A stretch of DNA of 64,000 bases from Typha latifolia. Lineage: Eukaryota > Streptophyta > Magnoliopsida > Poales > Typhaceae. Each line of letters begins with the position of its first letter. The first letter of the stretch is position 1. The notes under the pieces were generated by a model. The model made no database searches, was not told where the DNA came from, and worked only from the letters and a program-made list of their open reading frames with translations. Of the stretch, positions 1 to 11,984 are shown one piece after another. The position numbers were made by a program, and so were the translations under genes. The DNA is taken from positions 15,427,923 to 15,491,922 of the forward strand of contig CM034099.1 in assembly GCA_019914945.1 (NCBI GenBank), in the 5' to 3' direction.

Positions 1-235
1 TGAGAACTAACTAAACTATTTTTATAGAGGCCCATTATGCTCGTCCCGATAAGATACAATATTTTTTAAAATCTACCCCAAACCCGATATCTCACGAGTT
101 AGTAGGCGGTAACAAGCTATAATATTCTAGCCTGACTCCACTGATTGGTAAGTCGAGCTGTGAATAAATATTTAAACTTGGTCACCCAAAAAGCCCAAAC
201 CTAGCCTGACCTATTCGATGATCATTTCTATTAGG
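1..235. repeat. GGGC/GCCC-word dispersed repeat, cut by left window edge
   Basis: This stretch matches, in the same order and orientation, the block at about 40880-41070. Shared landmarks are a run of gcccgat/ctcacgagttagt-like words, a conserved 'agtgattggtgggtcaag'-like stretch, 'gtgaataaatat', 'gacccgaaaaagcc', and the end word tgatcat followed by ttcta/cgtcta. Repeats of this style, made of gggctcgg/cccgacc words, are common in plant genomes and are often non-autonomous hAT derivatives. That class is inference here. The left end lies outside the window. Confidence 0.55.
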
Positions 236-650
236 AGAGTAGCTCAGCGTTGTGACAACTTAAAGCGATAGCTCAATGGTCTTTAGCTCGATGCAATGAC
301 TTGGAGCTTAGGCTTAGCGGCTTAATATATTGGCAAAAAATTTGATAAAATTTGAATGCCATTATATGATGGTTAGCCCTTTTTATTTAATCTCAAAGAG
401 CTTGAAAGCTAGATATGAATGAGACAAATAGTTAATTCTCCATTGATATAAAGTTACTTAGGCTTCACTAAACTTTTAGCTAATATACAAACTCGTTTAA
501 CTTAAGCTCTAAGTTATGGTGTTGCCAAACCCTCGCTCCAAACCGTTGCGCCATTGAGTTGCTCCTCCAAACTAAAACACTGCTGAGCAATTGAACTAAA
601 CTGAACTGAGTTGAACTACCAAGATAAAAAGTCACAAATATTTAAACAAT
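236..650. repeat. Degraded dispersed repeat fragment
   Basis: AT-rich non-coding DNA sharing scattered words with 17400-17700: 'gaaagctagatat', 'acttaggcttcactaa/acttaggccccactaa', 'gttgctcctccaa/gtcgttcctccaa' and the 'atcgaactaaactg' type. The similarity is discontinuous, so this is an old shared repeat. No ORF and no terminal structure can be seen. Confidence 0.35.
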
Positions 651-940
651 TTGGCTACAACAAATTTGCTTAGAAATGGCCTTAAAACTTGTCTCAGGAC
701 TGCAGGAGAGAGTCCTTTTTTTTGTTTGATCATTCAAGAGCTCGGCTAGATATGGGCTTAAATATAGATATAATTAGGCCCCACCGCTCCATGTAACTGC
801 ATCTTCGGGCCCACCAATTTATTAAATTCCATTCCTGCCCTCTTTTACTGCGTTTACGATTTGCGAAGGCCAAAAGAATTGAAACCTTGAAGCTAAGATC
901 TGGAGCTAGATATTTTCATTCCTCCCTTTCGTTTCACTAG

Positions 941-3807
941 GTTTGTTTCGATCGAGACTTTTCTCGTGTTACGTGATTTCTTGAGATTATTTTGAGTTCC
1001 TTTTCTTTTACCATAATCTCTGTTTGCGATTGTTTGAGAATTTTGATACGATCTTTTTTGAATCCTGATATTCCTCTGTATACTTATGTTAGAATTTCTT
1101 GATGGAAATTTTGGTGATGTATGGATTCTCTATTATGATTGATAGATCAGGGGCTCTATAAGTGACAGAAGGGATCTTGGTGGCTTGGAGATCATTCTCC
1201 CCTTCTGTTTGTAGAATAGTTCTTGGCGTTTGTTTATTCTTGATTTATTTGTTATCAAGTGTGATTCTGTTGCAATATGACAATGATTTACCTATGTAGA
1301 CTGTGATGCGTTTTGATCTAGGAGTCGGATATGATTGGTTACCCAATATGGGATTCTTGGACAAATATGTTATGGAAAGGAGTTGGATATGCTTGGTTGG
1401 TTTGGTCCAAATAAATGCGAGTCTCCCCTTGCAGCAAATTTTATATGTCCAGGAGAGGTCCTCTACTTTCCAATCATCTACATGCCCTGAGTGGTTCTTA
1501 TTTCTTGATGTTCTCTTTTAATAGCTAGATGTTTGGAAACATCAAAATCAATTCTCAAAGCTCAATTAAGAAGATGATTTTTAAAATCACAAAAAGTAAT
1601 AAAAAGTAATCCTTTCTGTGGATGGCGCAGAGAATATGTCCAATTAATCAATAATCATATGTGAAGCCCTCCCTTTCTGTGTCTAGAAATGGATAATCTT
1701 GATATATGTTTGATACAAGGTTTTGAAGATTGTAGATGGTAGACGTCCAGACAAATGGCCACATAATGCCTAGGCACTATACTGCTACCTTGATGCTGAG
1801 AAATCATAGCAATTTAAAAGTAAGAGATTTAATAGGTTGATTAGTAGTCAAAATTAATGCATATAATCAGTGAAATAAACTAATGCATTTCGACTAGGAA
1901 CAAAACTAAGCTATTCGAACCTATAAATCTAGCAACATCTACAATTAGTTTGAGTTTCAAGGTTAACCTGCACACTAAACCATGATAAAAGATATTGATA
2001 TAGTGGAACTAAACAAAGCTTAGGCATACTTATCTAATGACAAGGCGGTTATTGAGTCCCTTTTATAATGTTGTCTTCTTTTGTCCCTAGTTATGCTAGA
2101 TTTTTTTAACATTTCAATTGTTCAAACCTTTTCTAAAGTAGTGAATTACTTTTTGTTATTGCAGTATACATCAATATAGGCCACATATGGTTGTAATCTT
2201 ATAGAAGGCCTTTTCTATTTTGAACATAATTATTTTCGCACAAGGGTAAATGGTTAGATGAATGTGGACTACAGGTGATTCTGATTCTTTTAAAGCTCCT
2301 CAATCACTATCTGAATTGATATGCCATGTAAATCTGATTGTGAAAACTTTATTTTTATCATCTCAACAAGGCAGTCCAATATGAGTTGATAAAAGAAATC
2401 TTAGTTTCAGCAGCTACTGCAATCCCATCTAGATTGTGCCGCAAGATAGAGCTTTGCATGTTCATCTTGGTCACTTGCTCTTTGTTCTTATTGTGTAAAT
2501 CTGACCTATCGAGACATTAGTAAATGTAAGGTCTTAATTGTACTTACTTTCCTATATGCGGATATTTGTCTAACCTTTTGGTTTTCTTTCCTGGTTAAAT
2601 TGGTGAGACTGTATATGCATCTTTTCAAGGCACATGATCCAGCTGATTAGGATGGGAATGATGGGTTTTAGTCTTTTAGATACTATTATGCTCATTCTTT
2701 TGTTTAGCAAAATCTCACCTTTCTCCTGCAGAAGAGAGATGCTCTTGGCTTAGTTGGTTTCTGATTAGATAACTTGTGAATCCACTGTTCCACTAGTTGT
2801 AGAGTTCTATTATTATGCCTCGGTTTCTACTTTGTTTCTAGCATCTTGAATTCCATATTGGTGTGCAGATATAGTGCTTCTATTTACATTTGTGATCTTG
2901 TAGTGTTTCTAGTGCTTTTTTTTTATTATTAATTAGGTGGGCAGCATGTGTCTTTTCCTGTATTGTAAAATATCCCAAGCAACTTCTGGCAATGTACCTA
3001 TATTTCTTCAGAGATGTGTAACTGGATATAGGCTGCAACAGGTTTATTATGAAGACACTCAATTATCTTTTGGATCTCTTATTCTATGTCTTATTGGAAT
3101 CTATTCTGATTTCAATGGTCTTCGGGCCATCCTTTTGGCTATCCTGATTTTCCAAGTGTTTTCTTTCAATAGTGGAGATAACACTCATCACTCATCATTA
3201 CATTTCCTGTCATGTTTACCCTCTTTCTCTGTCTCTCTCTCTCTCCATATGATTAATGTATGGTGGAATTTTCTACGAAAGCCTTTGAAGTTCAGGACAT
3301 TTCCTTGAGATGACCAAGAGTAGAATATCGTTAGACCTCAATATGTTTGCTAGGTTGGGATTATTAATATCGGTTTAAGCAGGGGATAGAAAGTACCAAG
3401 TAATTTCTTGTATAGTTTTTGAACATGCAGTATTATAAGTTAAGTTTTACATCAGTTAAACAGCACTTTTATTGAAGATGGCTGTGAAACATGACAGGGG
3501 TAGAAACTTATTTATTGACTTTACAAAGTATGCTAGAAAATGCTATCTCCTACTAATTAGATGACGGGTTCATATTTTCTTAAGGTATTTTCCTGCAGAG
3601 TCGACGTAATTAGGATTCAGTTTGCGTCATGAATGTGTGAAACCTTTTCTTTTTCTGCCAGTTATATAAGATGAATTACGACACTGGCCAACTGCCTGAC
3701 AATAAAGTCCTGCATTATCCCCCTTTCCCAGCAGTTATATTAATAATATTTGGTTAAATGTAAAAGGAAGTTCATTGATATTGTTCACCTTCTTGCCTTT
3801 CCAACAG
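941..3807 (+). other. Possible 5'UTR intron of the PAM2/CUE gene
   Basis: A pyrimidine-rich stretch followed by AG|GTTTGT at 940/941 could be the donor. A clean acceptor (ttccaacag) ends at 3807, 22 bases before the start codon at 3830. The region between has no ORF with recognisable similarity; it is T-rich, as plant introns are. One long intron or several short ones with extra non-coding exons would both fit. The acceptor is well supported; the donor is a guess that needs transcript data. Confidence 0.3.
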
Positions 3808-3829
3808 ATCTGGTCATTCAAATACTACA

Positions 3830-4613
3830 ATGGAAGGAAAGTCACGTTTGAATCCGTATGCCAAGCCCTATGAACCTCTTTCAAAGGTTTTGTGTGGAAA
3901 AAGCATCGAGCAAGAGAACAAGGCTGCAGAGAAAGTGGTAGAAGAATCTGGAAACAATGAAGCTGCTGGGAAATCCACAGAGCTTGAGCTCCCAGACTCC
4001 ATTTCTGTTGATTATTGCTTACAGAGCCTAGATAAAAACAGCACTACTGGCGAGTCATCTTTGAAGTTGGACCATCCCTATATCTTCGACAACACTTTCC
4101 ACGATCAAATGAGTATCATGGATGATCCGAATCTAATGGTGGAATCTCTCTTGTCAATGTTCCCCGGAATCTCTGTGGATTCCATTACTGCTTTGTTGAA
4201 TGCAAACAATTGCGATCTGGATCAGACAATCGATATGCTTGAGCAACTGGAGGTACCTGAATTATGCATCCTTTTCCAGTCATTGTTCCTTATTATTATG
4301 CTAATGCATTGGTATTGTTCTTTGTATTTTCTCTCTTGATACATCTCATAGATCATTTTTATTTACTATATAGCGGCATCTGGTGCTGATAGTACCTCTG
4401 ATTCTAAGTTCCCCCTTGCATTTTTCTTCTTCTGAATCCTGTTTAGGATTCAACTTCATGAAGTTTTAATTATCATTATTTTAATTCTATGTTGGGTACC
4501 TGCAGTTTGATGGTGATGGTTTTGATGACCTCTCTGGAGCTTCTGATGCCAGTAGCCATCTGGGTCCAGATTCTCAGCAAGTTATGCCAAATTCTAATAC
4601 CGATTCAGTTTGA
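3830..4613 (+). CDS. Poly(A)-binding-protein-interacting protein (PAM2 + CUE), CID5/CID6-like
   Basis: Two coding exons, 3830-4252 and 4506-4613, join at a codon boundary (GAG|GTACCT donor, ctgcag acceptor) to give 176 residues. Residues 5-17 form a PAM2-type motif (SRLNPYAKPYEPL), the short peptide that binds the MLLE domain of poly(A)-binding protein. Residues about 101-141 form a CUE-like helical module with the MFP motif (110-112) and a LLNANNCDLDQTIDML ending; such modules bind ubiquitin. The tail, residues 142-176, is acidic and Ser-rich. This order and small size fit plant CTC-interacting-domain proteins of the CID5/CID6 group, thought to act in mRNA translation or turnover and stress responses; the precise member is not certain. 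The ATG follows a splice acceptor by 22 bases and there is no other candidate start before the PAM2 motif. The first-exon reading frame runs on to 4339 if the intron is retained, adding unrelated hydrophobic residues. Confidence 0.88.
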
Positions 4614-4728
4614 ATTTCCCAAGTAGATTTCAGTCTTGCCAGCCATAATACATGCTATATAGAATATAATCCAAATCTTTTGTAGATTTTTTCTTTCCGA
4701 ATTGCCAATGATTCTGTGGGGTTTTTTT

Positions 4729-4732
<4 letters not shown>

Positions 4733-4766
<34 letters not shown>
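4733..4766 (+). repeat. (CT)17 microsatellite
   Basis: Uninterrupted CT dinucleotide run about 120 bases after the stop codon of the PAM2/CUE gene, so probably in its 3'UTR or just beyond. Confidence 0.95.
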
Positions 4767-4770
<4 letters not shown>

Positions 4771-4869
4771 GTGCTGGAAAAATTCTAGCTTTCTCCTGCA
4801 ACTATCAATCAGTTGTACAGTTGTTGGACCTATATACATGCTGCAGCTATGATTCACATTTCCCTTTTT

Positions 4870-6889
4870 CTAAATGGAATTCATGAGTTTCACCTGCTCT
4901 CTCCTTTTCTTCTTTATTTTTCCTTGCTCTTTTTGCCCCATTCTCTTAAAAGCGCTTTGTGAGTACAGAAAGACAAATGGCTTGTAGAAGATAGGATACA
5001 GACACCTTGTCATGGAGGATTTTGTATAGCGAAGGCTAATTGGTAAAGCAGACCTGTCAATTGAGTTAATACAATTGAGCTAATTGGTAAAGCACACCTT
5101 GTCACTGGTTTTATTTCATTGTTTGTTATCTAGGTGCTAAAAGGAAAGCCAATCTGTCCTCCTGCATCACACACTTCCATGCTTGGCCCCTTGGGATTTT
5201 CCATAAGAACTGATGCCTCGTCTTTATCAAGTTGTGCTAAGATGGTTAATGGAAGATCAAGAAAATTTTCTAATATAAAAAAGATTTGAGATAGAACTCT
5301 ATTTCGCCCCCTTCTATTTATTTTAGGTTTTTTAGCTTTTAGCCTTTTCTTTCTTTTTTTCACAAAAATGAAGAATCATTTAGATAGTATCTAGGCTAAA
5401 GATTAACTTTCCATTCCCTCGTGAAATAAGAGTGGAATAGGTATAACTATTCTAATTGTTAATACTAGAAAAAAAAAAGTTAATATTAGTATAAGCTATC
5501 TAATGTTTAGTTCAATACTAGTATAAGAAATAATAATTAGATTTTATGTGACATAAAGTTGATATTAAAGTATTGAAGAATAATAAAATTGTAATAGGAA
5601 TTGGTGATGTTTTAACTAAATAACAAAAATACCCTTAAGTATATGTTAAAGTAGTAAATAGTAAATAATATTTTTTTTGTTATAAAATAGGCTTAAAATA
5701 CTTCATATATTTGCATTAAGAACAAATGTGAATTTACAAATGTATCTAATCAAGTAATATCTAATCGAATGATAATATGATAATTATGAGTTTTGTTAAT
5801 TATTTTTTAAAGTTTATTACAACAGAATAAGGAGTCTTATTTAAAAAAAATTATTCTTATTCCAGAAATCTAGTACTACTTTTGTGTACTCCCATGATTT
5901 CGGCTGGCTTCAAATGTTCCGCTGCAAGCCAGCTTCGCTGCCAATGATTTATCAGGGCATGTTTAAATTGAGAGAATTGAATGTTTGGTCAGCTCGTTTT
6001 CTTTCATATGAATAAAAGTTGCATATCTCCTACATATGAAAAGTGAAAAAGGACAGAGGAAAGGTTGACGTAGCATTGACACTAATGCCACAAGTTCCAG
6101 TTCCACCTCCTAAATGCATAGACCCCTACAATACAATAATAGTAACCGTACCATATTACTAGCATATAAGCTTTAGAACATACTTGGAGAGAATAACTGC
6201 TTCAGTGATATAAAGCTTTCTTCACGCTTCACTAAAGAATTCTGAACTGAATGCATAGCTTGTACTTCGTCATCAAATATTATATAAAAAGTGTTGAGGA
6301 TTCACCATTTGCTCTTTTCCATTAACTCTGCTGTCTTTAGCTTCCACCAGTCCTTTTTCGTTGCCGCATCGAATGTTTGCCCACGTTAAAGGAATAATTT
6401 ACCAGCACTCAAGAAGGAATTGTATTCATCTGATGTAAAGCTTGGGATACTACTTGCCTGTAGATCTGCAGGCAGAAACAACCATGGTGTAGCAGAATCT
6501 TGAAAGCACGAATGGTAAAATACATCATTTTCCATATATTTCACCTACAATAAGTGTCAAAAAGCTGTTTATTGAGGTATTTTCCCGTCTGTTGCTTCCC
6601 CTTCAACTAACTAAAAGTTTCTTGCAAAATTTCAGCATATGGCATACATACATACATATATATATATGAGCACATGCACTAATGAGTAATGGAGCAGTCC
6701 ATATACAGTGAGCAGCGAGGTCACCAATGAATCTGGGATGTTCCTAAAGAGGTCTAACTAAATGCATCTAAAACCATATGTAGCAATAGCAATTTGGATC
6801 AGCCTGCTGCAGAGTGAAGACCATCAGAGAAATTGAACACTGTCCTCCAACCACATAAAACTAGAAAACATTTCAGCTATGAAACAAAC
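4870..6889. other. Intergenic spacer between convergent genes
   Basis: Lies between the 3' ends of the PAM2/CUE gene and the SWIM gene. It is AT-rich, without a credible ORF. A short direct repeat built on 'gctaattggtaaagca' with 'acct(t)gtca' occurs at about 5036-5062 and 5079-5107, and the poorly matching end word also appears near 5000. A small run of cata/tata occurs at about 6645-6667. The last few hundred bases before 6890 are probably 3'UTR of the minus-strand gene. No terminator-like element can be assigned. Confidence 0.6.
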
Positions 6890-9626
6890 TCATGATGAAC
6901 CTCTAATTCTAGACAACCTCTTTCTCTTCCGGTTCTTCTTTGCAACACTCTTTTTCTGCCCACCACCTCTGGAGAGAGGAAGTACAAAAGCACTATCAGC
7001 TGGTCTACCAGCAGATGTTCTCCCTTTCTTGTTCACCCATTTCAGCGGTAAATTGTTTGCTATTCTAGCAATATCTCCTGAAATAACAAGCTCAGCTAGT
7101 CTTTGAACTCTGTCTTGCATTTGGGTAGCCCAAGCTAACGACTGATCAAGTGAAATTGAGTCGTCCAATGGTTTTCTCCAAATATCAAGTAGGACTTGCT
7201 GAAATGACTGGTATGAAAGCGAAGGGAGAAACTCGTGATGTTGGCAGAGCATGTTAACCTTTATAACATGTTTGCAAATGTTTCCCTCCATTGACCATGA
7301 ACAATCACAGAGAGAAAATTCTGATCCAGGATTCCATACTATGTGCGTCTGACAACTGTCCTTCTGGCTTACAACCTTGGCGAAAAGATTATCTTCATCA
7401 TCAAAGGTAACAGCATCATCAGGAATTTGCAGTGCCCTATTCCATGAAGTAGAAGCAATGTACTCTTCTTTCACTGCTGGAAATGATCCACTTTCATCAG
7501 CATACAGATCAAGCCAGTAACTTGAATGGATCTCTGTGGTCAGCTTGTGAACTAACCAATCAACACGTTGGAGTGCACCAAGATTGGAATCATCATATAG
7601 TTTGAGCTTAAGCTTTAGATGGTATCCTTCAATGGCACCACATGACTCTTGGCTAGCTAGTGGAAGATTCTTAATGGTTTCAAGCCACATTTCTATCATA
7701 AAATAAGATGGTATAAGTGCCCAAAAAATGAGTGTACATAGGGAGGGAGAATTTTTTATATAATTACATACCAATTTTGGGAACCCAGAATGCCTTGAAG
7801 TACTGTAAAAATGTACTTTGGTCTACAAAATCTTGAAATAATTCTTCTAAAGCACCCATAGAATCTATATCACTCCAGATACCATACATGATTTTGCCGA
7901 GACGTTTAAATATTTCGCGCTGAACTTCTCTGTTGCCACATTTCTTGATAATATTCTTAAGCCATGATCTTCGGATACGCCATAGAGAGAAAAGAAGAGG
8001 ACAGCAGAAAACATCCCTGAAAGACCTTTGAATCAGTAATTGGTGACAGTATAGCACTGAAAAAGGTTGGAATTGAAAAGACAAAAGGAAATAACTCAAT
8101 AAGTGTCTTGCCTGATGGGGTCGAGCTCTGAAGCTGGGTCATCAAATATAAATCCACAAACTTTCCATCCTGAATCAACAGTATGAATCCTCTCCGTAAG
8201 CGCTTTCATCCATTTAGCAACATCTTGTTTAGAAATTGATCGGGTTATAATCCATGCAACTGGAAGAGCATGTTGTCTTGAGTCAAAAGCAAGTAGTGTG
8301 TAGAGCGGATACTGCAAAAGAGAAAATCGCCTCATTAGAAGTTTAGAACCATATCCAAGAGATGCACAACTGCATAACATTGAATGCTGTTGGTTACCAA
8401 TTCAACAAATGGCAGCCAAGTCAGTTGTTACGTTATTCAGGTAAATTATGTACTTCAAATCAATCAAAAACAGAAACAGTACAATATTCTACCAGAGTTA
8501 TGAGAATGGAAGTAAATTAACTCTTCATTCTGCAAACCAAGCATTATATCGCAAGCATACATAAAGATTGACAATATTAAAAGTTGATGAAATAATCGAG
8601 CTTTCACCATCATTTAAGTACCTTCAGCTTGCTTATGCCAAATGATGAGTCAGACGCTAGAAGACTTTGATGACCAAAGCGAATAATCTGCTGTAACTGC
8701 CATTCTGTTTGGATTCCTAAAATAAAAGGATCCGTCTCAGTCGAATCCTGGTAGAAGAACACAGACTTCTTATTTCTTTCAACCCACATCCGAATGCTAG
8801 CTAGGTCATCTAGATCTAGCTCATGAGTAGACCTCTTGATGATCCTCCCAAGCTTCTGCACATACTGAGAGGCAAGACTATCTACTGTTGAGTTTGACCC
8901 ACAGTAACGCTGTATACCTTCTATGTGTGTCTGCAACACATTCTCCTCTGGAATACCAAGATAAATCAAGGACATGGTCTGCTGTTGGATTTCACTGCAT
9001 ATGTATGGAACTTTCTTGGCACTTGGACCAATAGCATCCCGATCAAGCGGTCCATGGCATATAAAACCAGACTTGTTAACATGGCGCCGTTCATGGTATA
9101 TAATGAGTGCAACCGAAGGGCGAGCATACAATCGCTTGACAGCAAAATGGCAAGTGCAGCCACGCATAGACTGTGGCCGAGCAGCACGATTCCTAGTATT
9201 GAGTCTATACCTTCGGCTGGGCAAGATGGTCCCTCCTTCTCCATAATTCTCAGGACCAAATGAGCACCAGTAACTAAGGATAAAAGCATAAAATTGATTA
9301 CTAAACAACCCCAAAACAATCACAAAGAGGCAATCGTGGAGAACCAAGAAGACTCACAGCCTGTATAGTAAATAATCATCACTTTTGTATTCCCTGAGAC
9401 TTCCCCTTTCTCTTTTCCGTCCCCTTTCGATGTGGAAACGAGTCGGGCACTCAGCGTTCGAGCATTCGCCGCTTATGAACGCTTCGACGCGGGAGTACGG
9501 AATGAGCGCGGCGTCGTCGTTGTGTTCGGCGGTGCCCAACTTCGTCCACGTCAGGTCAGCCGAGGAAAATTCCTCGCCTGGAGGATCCTGAAGTGGGATA
9601 TCAATGATGGATTCCTTTACTTCCAT
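6890..9626 (-). CDS. Domesticated MULE transposase-like SWIM zinc-finger protein
   Basis: Five exons on the minus strand: 9626-9358, 9273-8622, 8311-8112, 8016-7772, 7692-6890. They join in frame to 722 residues. The protein starts MEVKESIIDIP and reads through a conserved N-terminal region (ECSNAECPTRFHIERGRKR) into a MULE-type DDE transposase fold: DSSFG (Asp298), DDP (Asp364/365) and IEGYH (Glu477) sit where catalytic acids are expected. A SWIM finger follows, CDCSWSMEGNICKH, with ligands Cys584, Cys586, Cys595, His597. The C-terminus is basic (KKNRKRKR). Length, order and wording match the plant SWIM zinc-finger family typified by Arabidopsis At1g60560, from memory. Such genes are taken to be old transposases recruited by the host, probably nuclear; the molecular role is unknown to me. 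Intron 3 (8111-8017) starts with GC (AG|GCAAGA) and ends CAG; this gives DPI-R-DVFCCP, while no GT donor is near. No terminal inverted repeats were noticed around the gene, consistent with a fixed host gene. Confidence 0.9.
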
Positions 9627-9918
9627 CTACTTGAACTATCCTTCAAGAATGGGAATGCTGCTCATGATTACCTGCATATACCGCAAGAAAATTACAAATA
9701 AAATTGTGAAAAAAAAAATTCAGGTAAAATTTAAATATTATCCATTATACTTCGTATCCTCCTCATTTGTTCTCGGATAAAAACTCGGATAAAGAAACAG
9801 GGGAAGAACAATGGATACCTACACGGCGGCCGACCATACGCGGCCTTCTGTTTGGCCGGAGTCTGACGGCGACTCTCACTCTCGAACTTGCTAGACTGCA
9901 GGTTGCAGGATGGATGCC

Positions 9919-9920
<2 letters not shown>

Positions 9921-9958
<38 letters not shown>
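9921..9958 (+). repeat. (CT)19 microsatellite
   Basis: Uninterrupted CT run (GA on the minus, transcribed strand), probably in the leader or first non-coding exon of the SWIM gene. Confidence 0.95.
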
Positions 9959-9962
<4 letters not shown>

Positions 9963-9990
9963 ACTTTCTCCGTTCCCTCGTCAATGCAGC

Positions 9991-10010
9991 GAACCCTAAG
10001 CAGAACCCTA
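9991..10010 (+). promoter_or_regulatory. Two telo-box-like motifs (AACCCTAA/AACCCTA)
   Basis: GAACCCTAAGCAGAACCCTA contains two AACCCTA words 12 bases apart. Telo-boxes near transcription starts are typical of plant housekeeping and translation-related genes. The site lies about 370 bases upstream of the SWIM-gene start codon. Function is inferred from sequence only. Confidence 0.45.
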
Positions 10011-10100
10011 CTTTCATGTGCAAATATTACTCTTATAATTTCGGGCCCAAAGTAGAGACCCGTTTTAACCTTTTTTTTAACTGATACTCAAATGAGCCTA

Positions 10101-11980
10101 ATTACCATATTACCCTTACTTTTGTTACTATTAGACGATTTCACCCAAATTAAAAAAAAATCCACTTTTGGTGCTCATTTTTTCTTCTTTGTCAAACCAT
10201 CTCCATCCTATGAAAACTGACTCAGAATTTCTGAGTTGCCAACCAAAGATAGGTCGATCAAATATGGTACGACGGATAGCTCTTTGTGTGACATATGTAA
10301 AAAAGACTTTTAAAGAATATATCTGTAAAAAAAAACTAATACTAAATATGTTATATACTAAACATTTTCAAAATTTTAGTACTAAAATACCATTGGGATA
10401 TAGAATCGAATAATTAAATATTAAGAATAATTATGTAACTTTGTAAAATTAGTTGACCTGATTGATTTGCTAAAAACTTGGGTTGCACGGTTCACTGGTT
10501 CAACCGTCGGGTTAGTTGATTTTTACCGAATCGATTGCTTATTCAGTCCGATAATAAAATCAAACCAGTTTGATGGTCCATTCACTGATTCGACTATCCG
10601 ATCGAGTCCGATTCTAATAACTTTGGTCAAATGAGCTCTAGCGGGTTAGTACTGCATCTAAGAATTTTATCTTTATCTTCAAATTTCCAGTTAATTTCCT
10701 CTTTTATTACTTGTAGTAATGTTCATCCATACAAACTAGACTCTGTTACAAATAACTTGTATTTTGATCACTTTGTTGATTACACAAATTTTACAGTTAT
10801 AACTATATAATTATATTTGTGTATAATGTGAATTTGGTCCCAAAAAAATATATAAAAAATTAAGAAAAAACTAATTCTAGAAATTATTTGGGTAGATTTA
10901 GTTAAGTTGGAAAGAAAATTTGAGGATCTCACATTAGTACTAAGTATATAGACTTGTATGAGATATTTTTTTAGTAAAGTGGGTAAAATAGGTATAAGTA
11001 TACGAGGATAAAATATATTATATCTAAAAAATTATAAGTGTAAATTACATTCAAGATATTATGTTCATCTTGAACCCGCTAATCCAAATCAACAAAATCT
11101 CACCTCAAGCACCGTCGTCGAGCAGCAAAAAAGAGATTTAATTTTGTAACAAAGCCAGTCTATCGAAGAGTAGGAAAGAGGAAGACCACGATGAAAATTA
11201 TGCTAGTCTTTTCTTTTTCAAAACTTAAACTTTGTGAAGCTAATTTTTACGCTCGAAACATTCAATTGTTACTCAATTATAGATGTACAGACAAAATTCT
11301 AGTGACCATTTAAGCTTCTTTTTCTCCCTTTTCCATCACCTGGCAGAGAAAAAAAAATTGCATCTTCTTATTCTAAAGTAACTCTTTTTTTTATAAAAGA
11401 TCAACGTGAATTGTTTTGATCCAATTAAAATTTTTAACAGAGGGCAACAGAGAGTGAATTATCTATAAACAGTCTGAGGTTTCAAGATAAATTTCATTTT
11501 GATCATAGATCAGAGGAACTCTGCTTACATAATAAGTTAAAACATTTCTTAGTGCTAATCTTTTGTGATCACCAAACTAATTGGCACTTTATTATACTTT
11601 ATAATTAAAAATTAATTGTTTAAGATCTAATTGTACTTCGTTTCCAATTCATCTGAATCGGTATGGGGAGCAACAATATAAATCCAAATGTAGATTATTT
11701 GATCAGCCAACAATGATCTAGAGAAAGAACTTAGTCACACATTTTAATATTACTACTCTTTTAGTACAAAATAGCGCACAAATAGTAAAATAAAATATTA
11801 GAGAATGTGGGAGGGAGCTTGGAAAAGTAAACCCCTCGGGTAGCTTTTTTTTAAGCTTCCGGAAAAATCCCAAAGAGATTTTTCTCCCCCCCACACACAA
11901 CTAAATAATAATAAATTATTATTATTATTACTATTATTATGATTATTATTATGATTAAACTCCTGCCAAAAAGAATTCTC
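10101..11980. other. AT-rich spacer with one old repeat
   Basis: No gene seen. At about 10475-10625 there is a degraded repeat made of words such as 'cggttcactggttcaaccg', 'accgaatcgattg', 'tcaaaccagtttga' and 'ccgatcgagtccgattctaataact'. This style, alternating ggttcaac/ccggtt words, is a frequent non-coding plant repeat. The rest is AT-rich with short homopolymer runs. Confidence 0.5.
11905..11955 (+). repeat. Imperfect (ATT)n microsatellite
   Basis: Trinucleotide run of ATT with a few substitutions, 30-80 bases past the stop codon of the ERF gene and so likely in its 3'UTR. Confidence 0.9.
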
Positions 11981-11984
11981 GACT

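Larger units (their letters stand above)
9627..10100 (-). promoter_or_regulatory. 5'UTR/promoter region of the SWIM gene
   Basis: Upstream of the minus-strand start codon. A possible acceptor (tatatgcag on the minus strand, near 9675) suggests a 5'UTR intron. The distal part carries a CT/GA microsatellite and telo-box-like words, features often seen around start sites of widely expressed plant genes. No TATA box was assigned. Confidence 0.4.

Noticed and set aside
270..281. TAGCTCAATGGT, resembling a tRNA A-box (possible SINE or tRNA)
   Set aside because: No B-box, acceptor stem or cloverleaf found nearby.
1303..3308. ORFs of 72 and 123 codons upstream of the PAM2/CUE gene
   Set aside because: T-rich, low-complexity products with no recognisable domain, in likely intron DNA.
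4630..4857. Minus ORF with an Arg-Glu run
   Set aside because: Translation of the CT microsatellite; the same applies to ORFs at 9763-10023, 49634-50006 and 51635-51859.
8925..9263. Plus-strand ORFs of 90-112 codons
   Set aside because: Opposite to exon 2 of the SWIM gene, which has strong family similarity.
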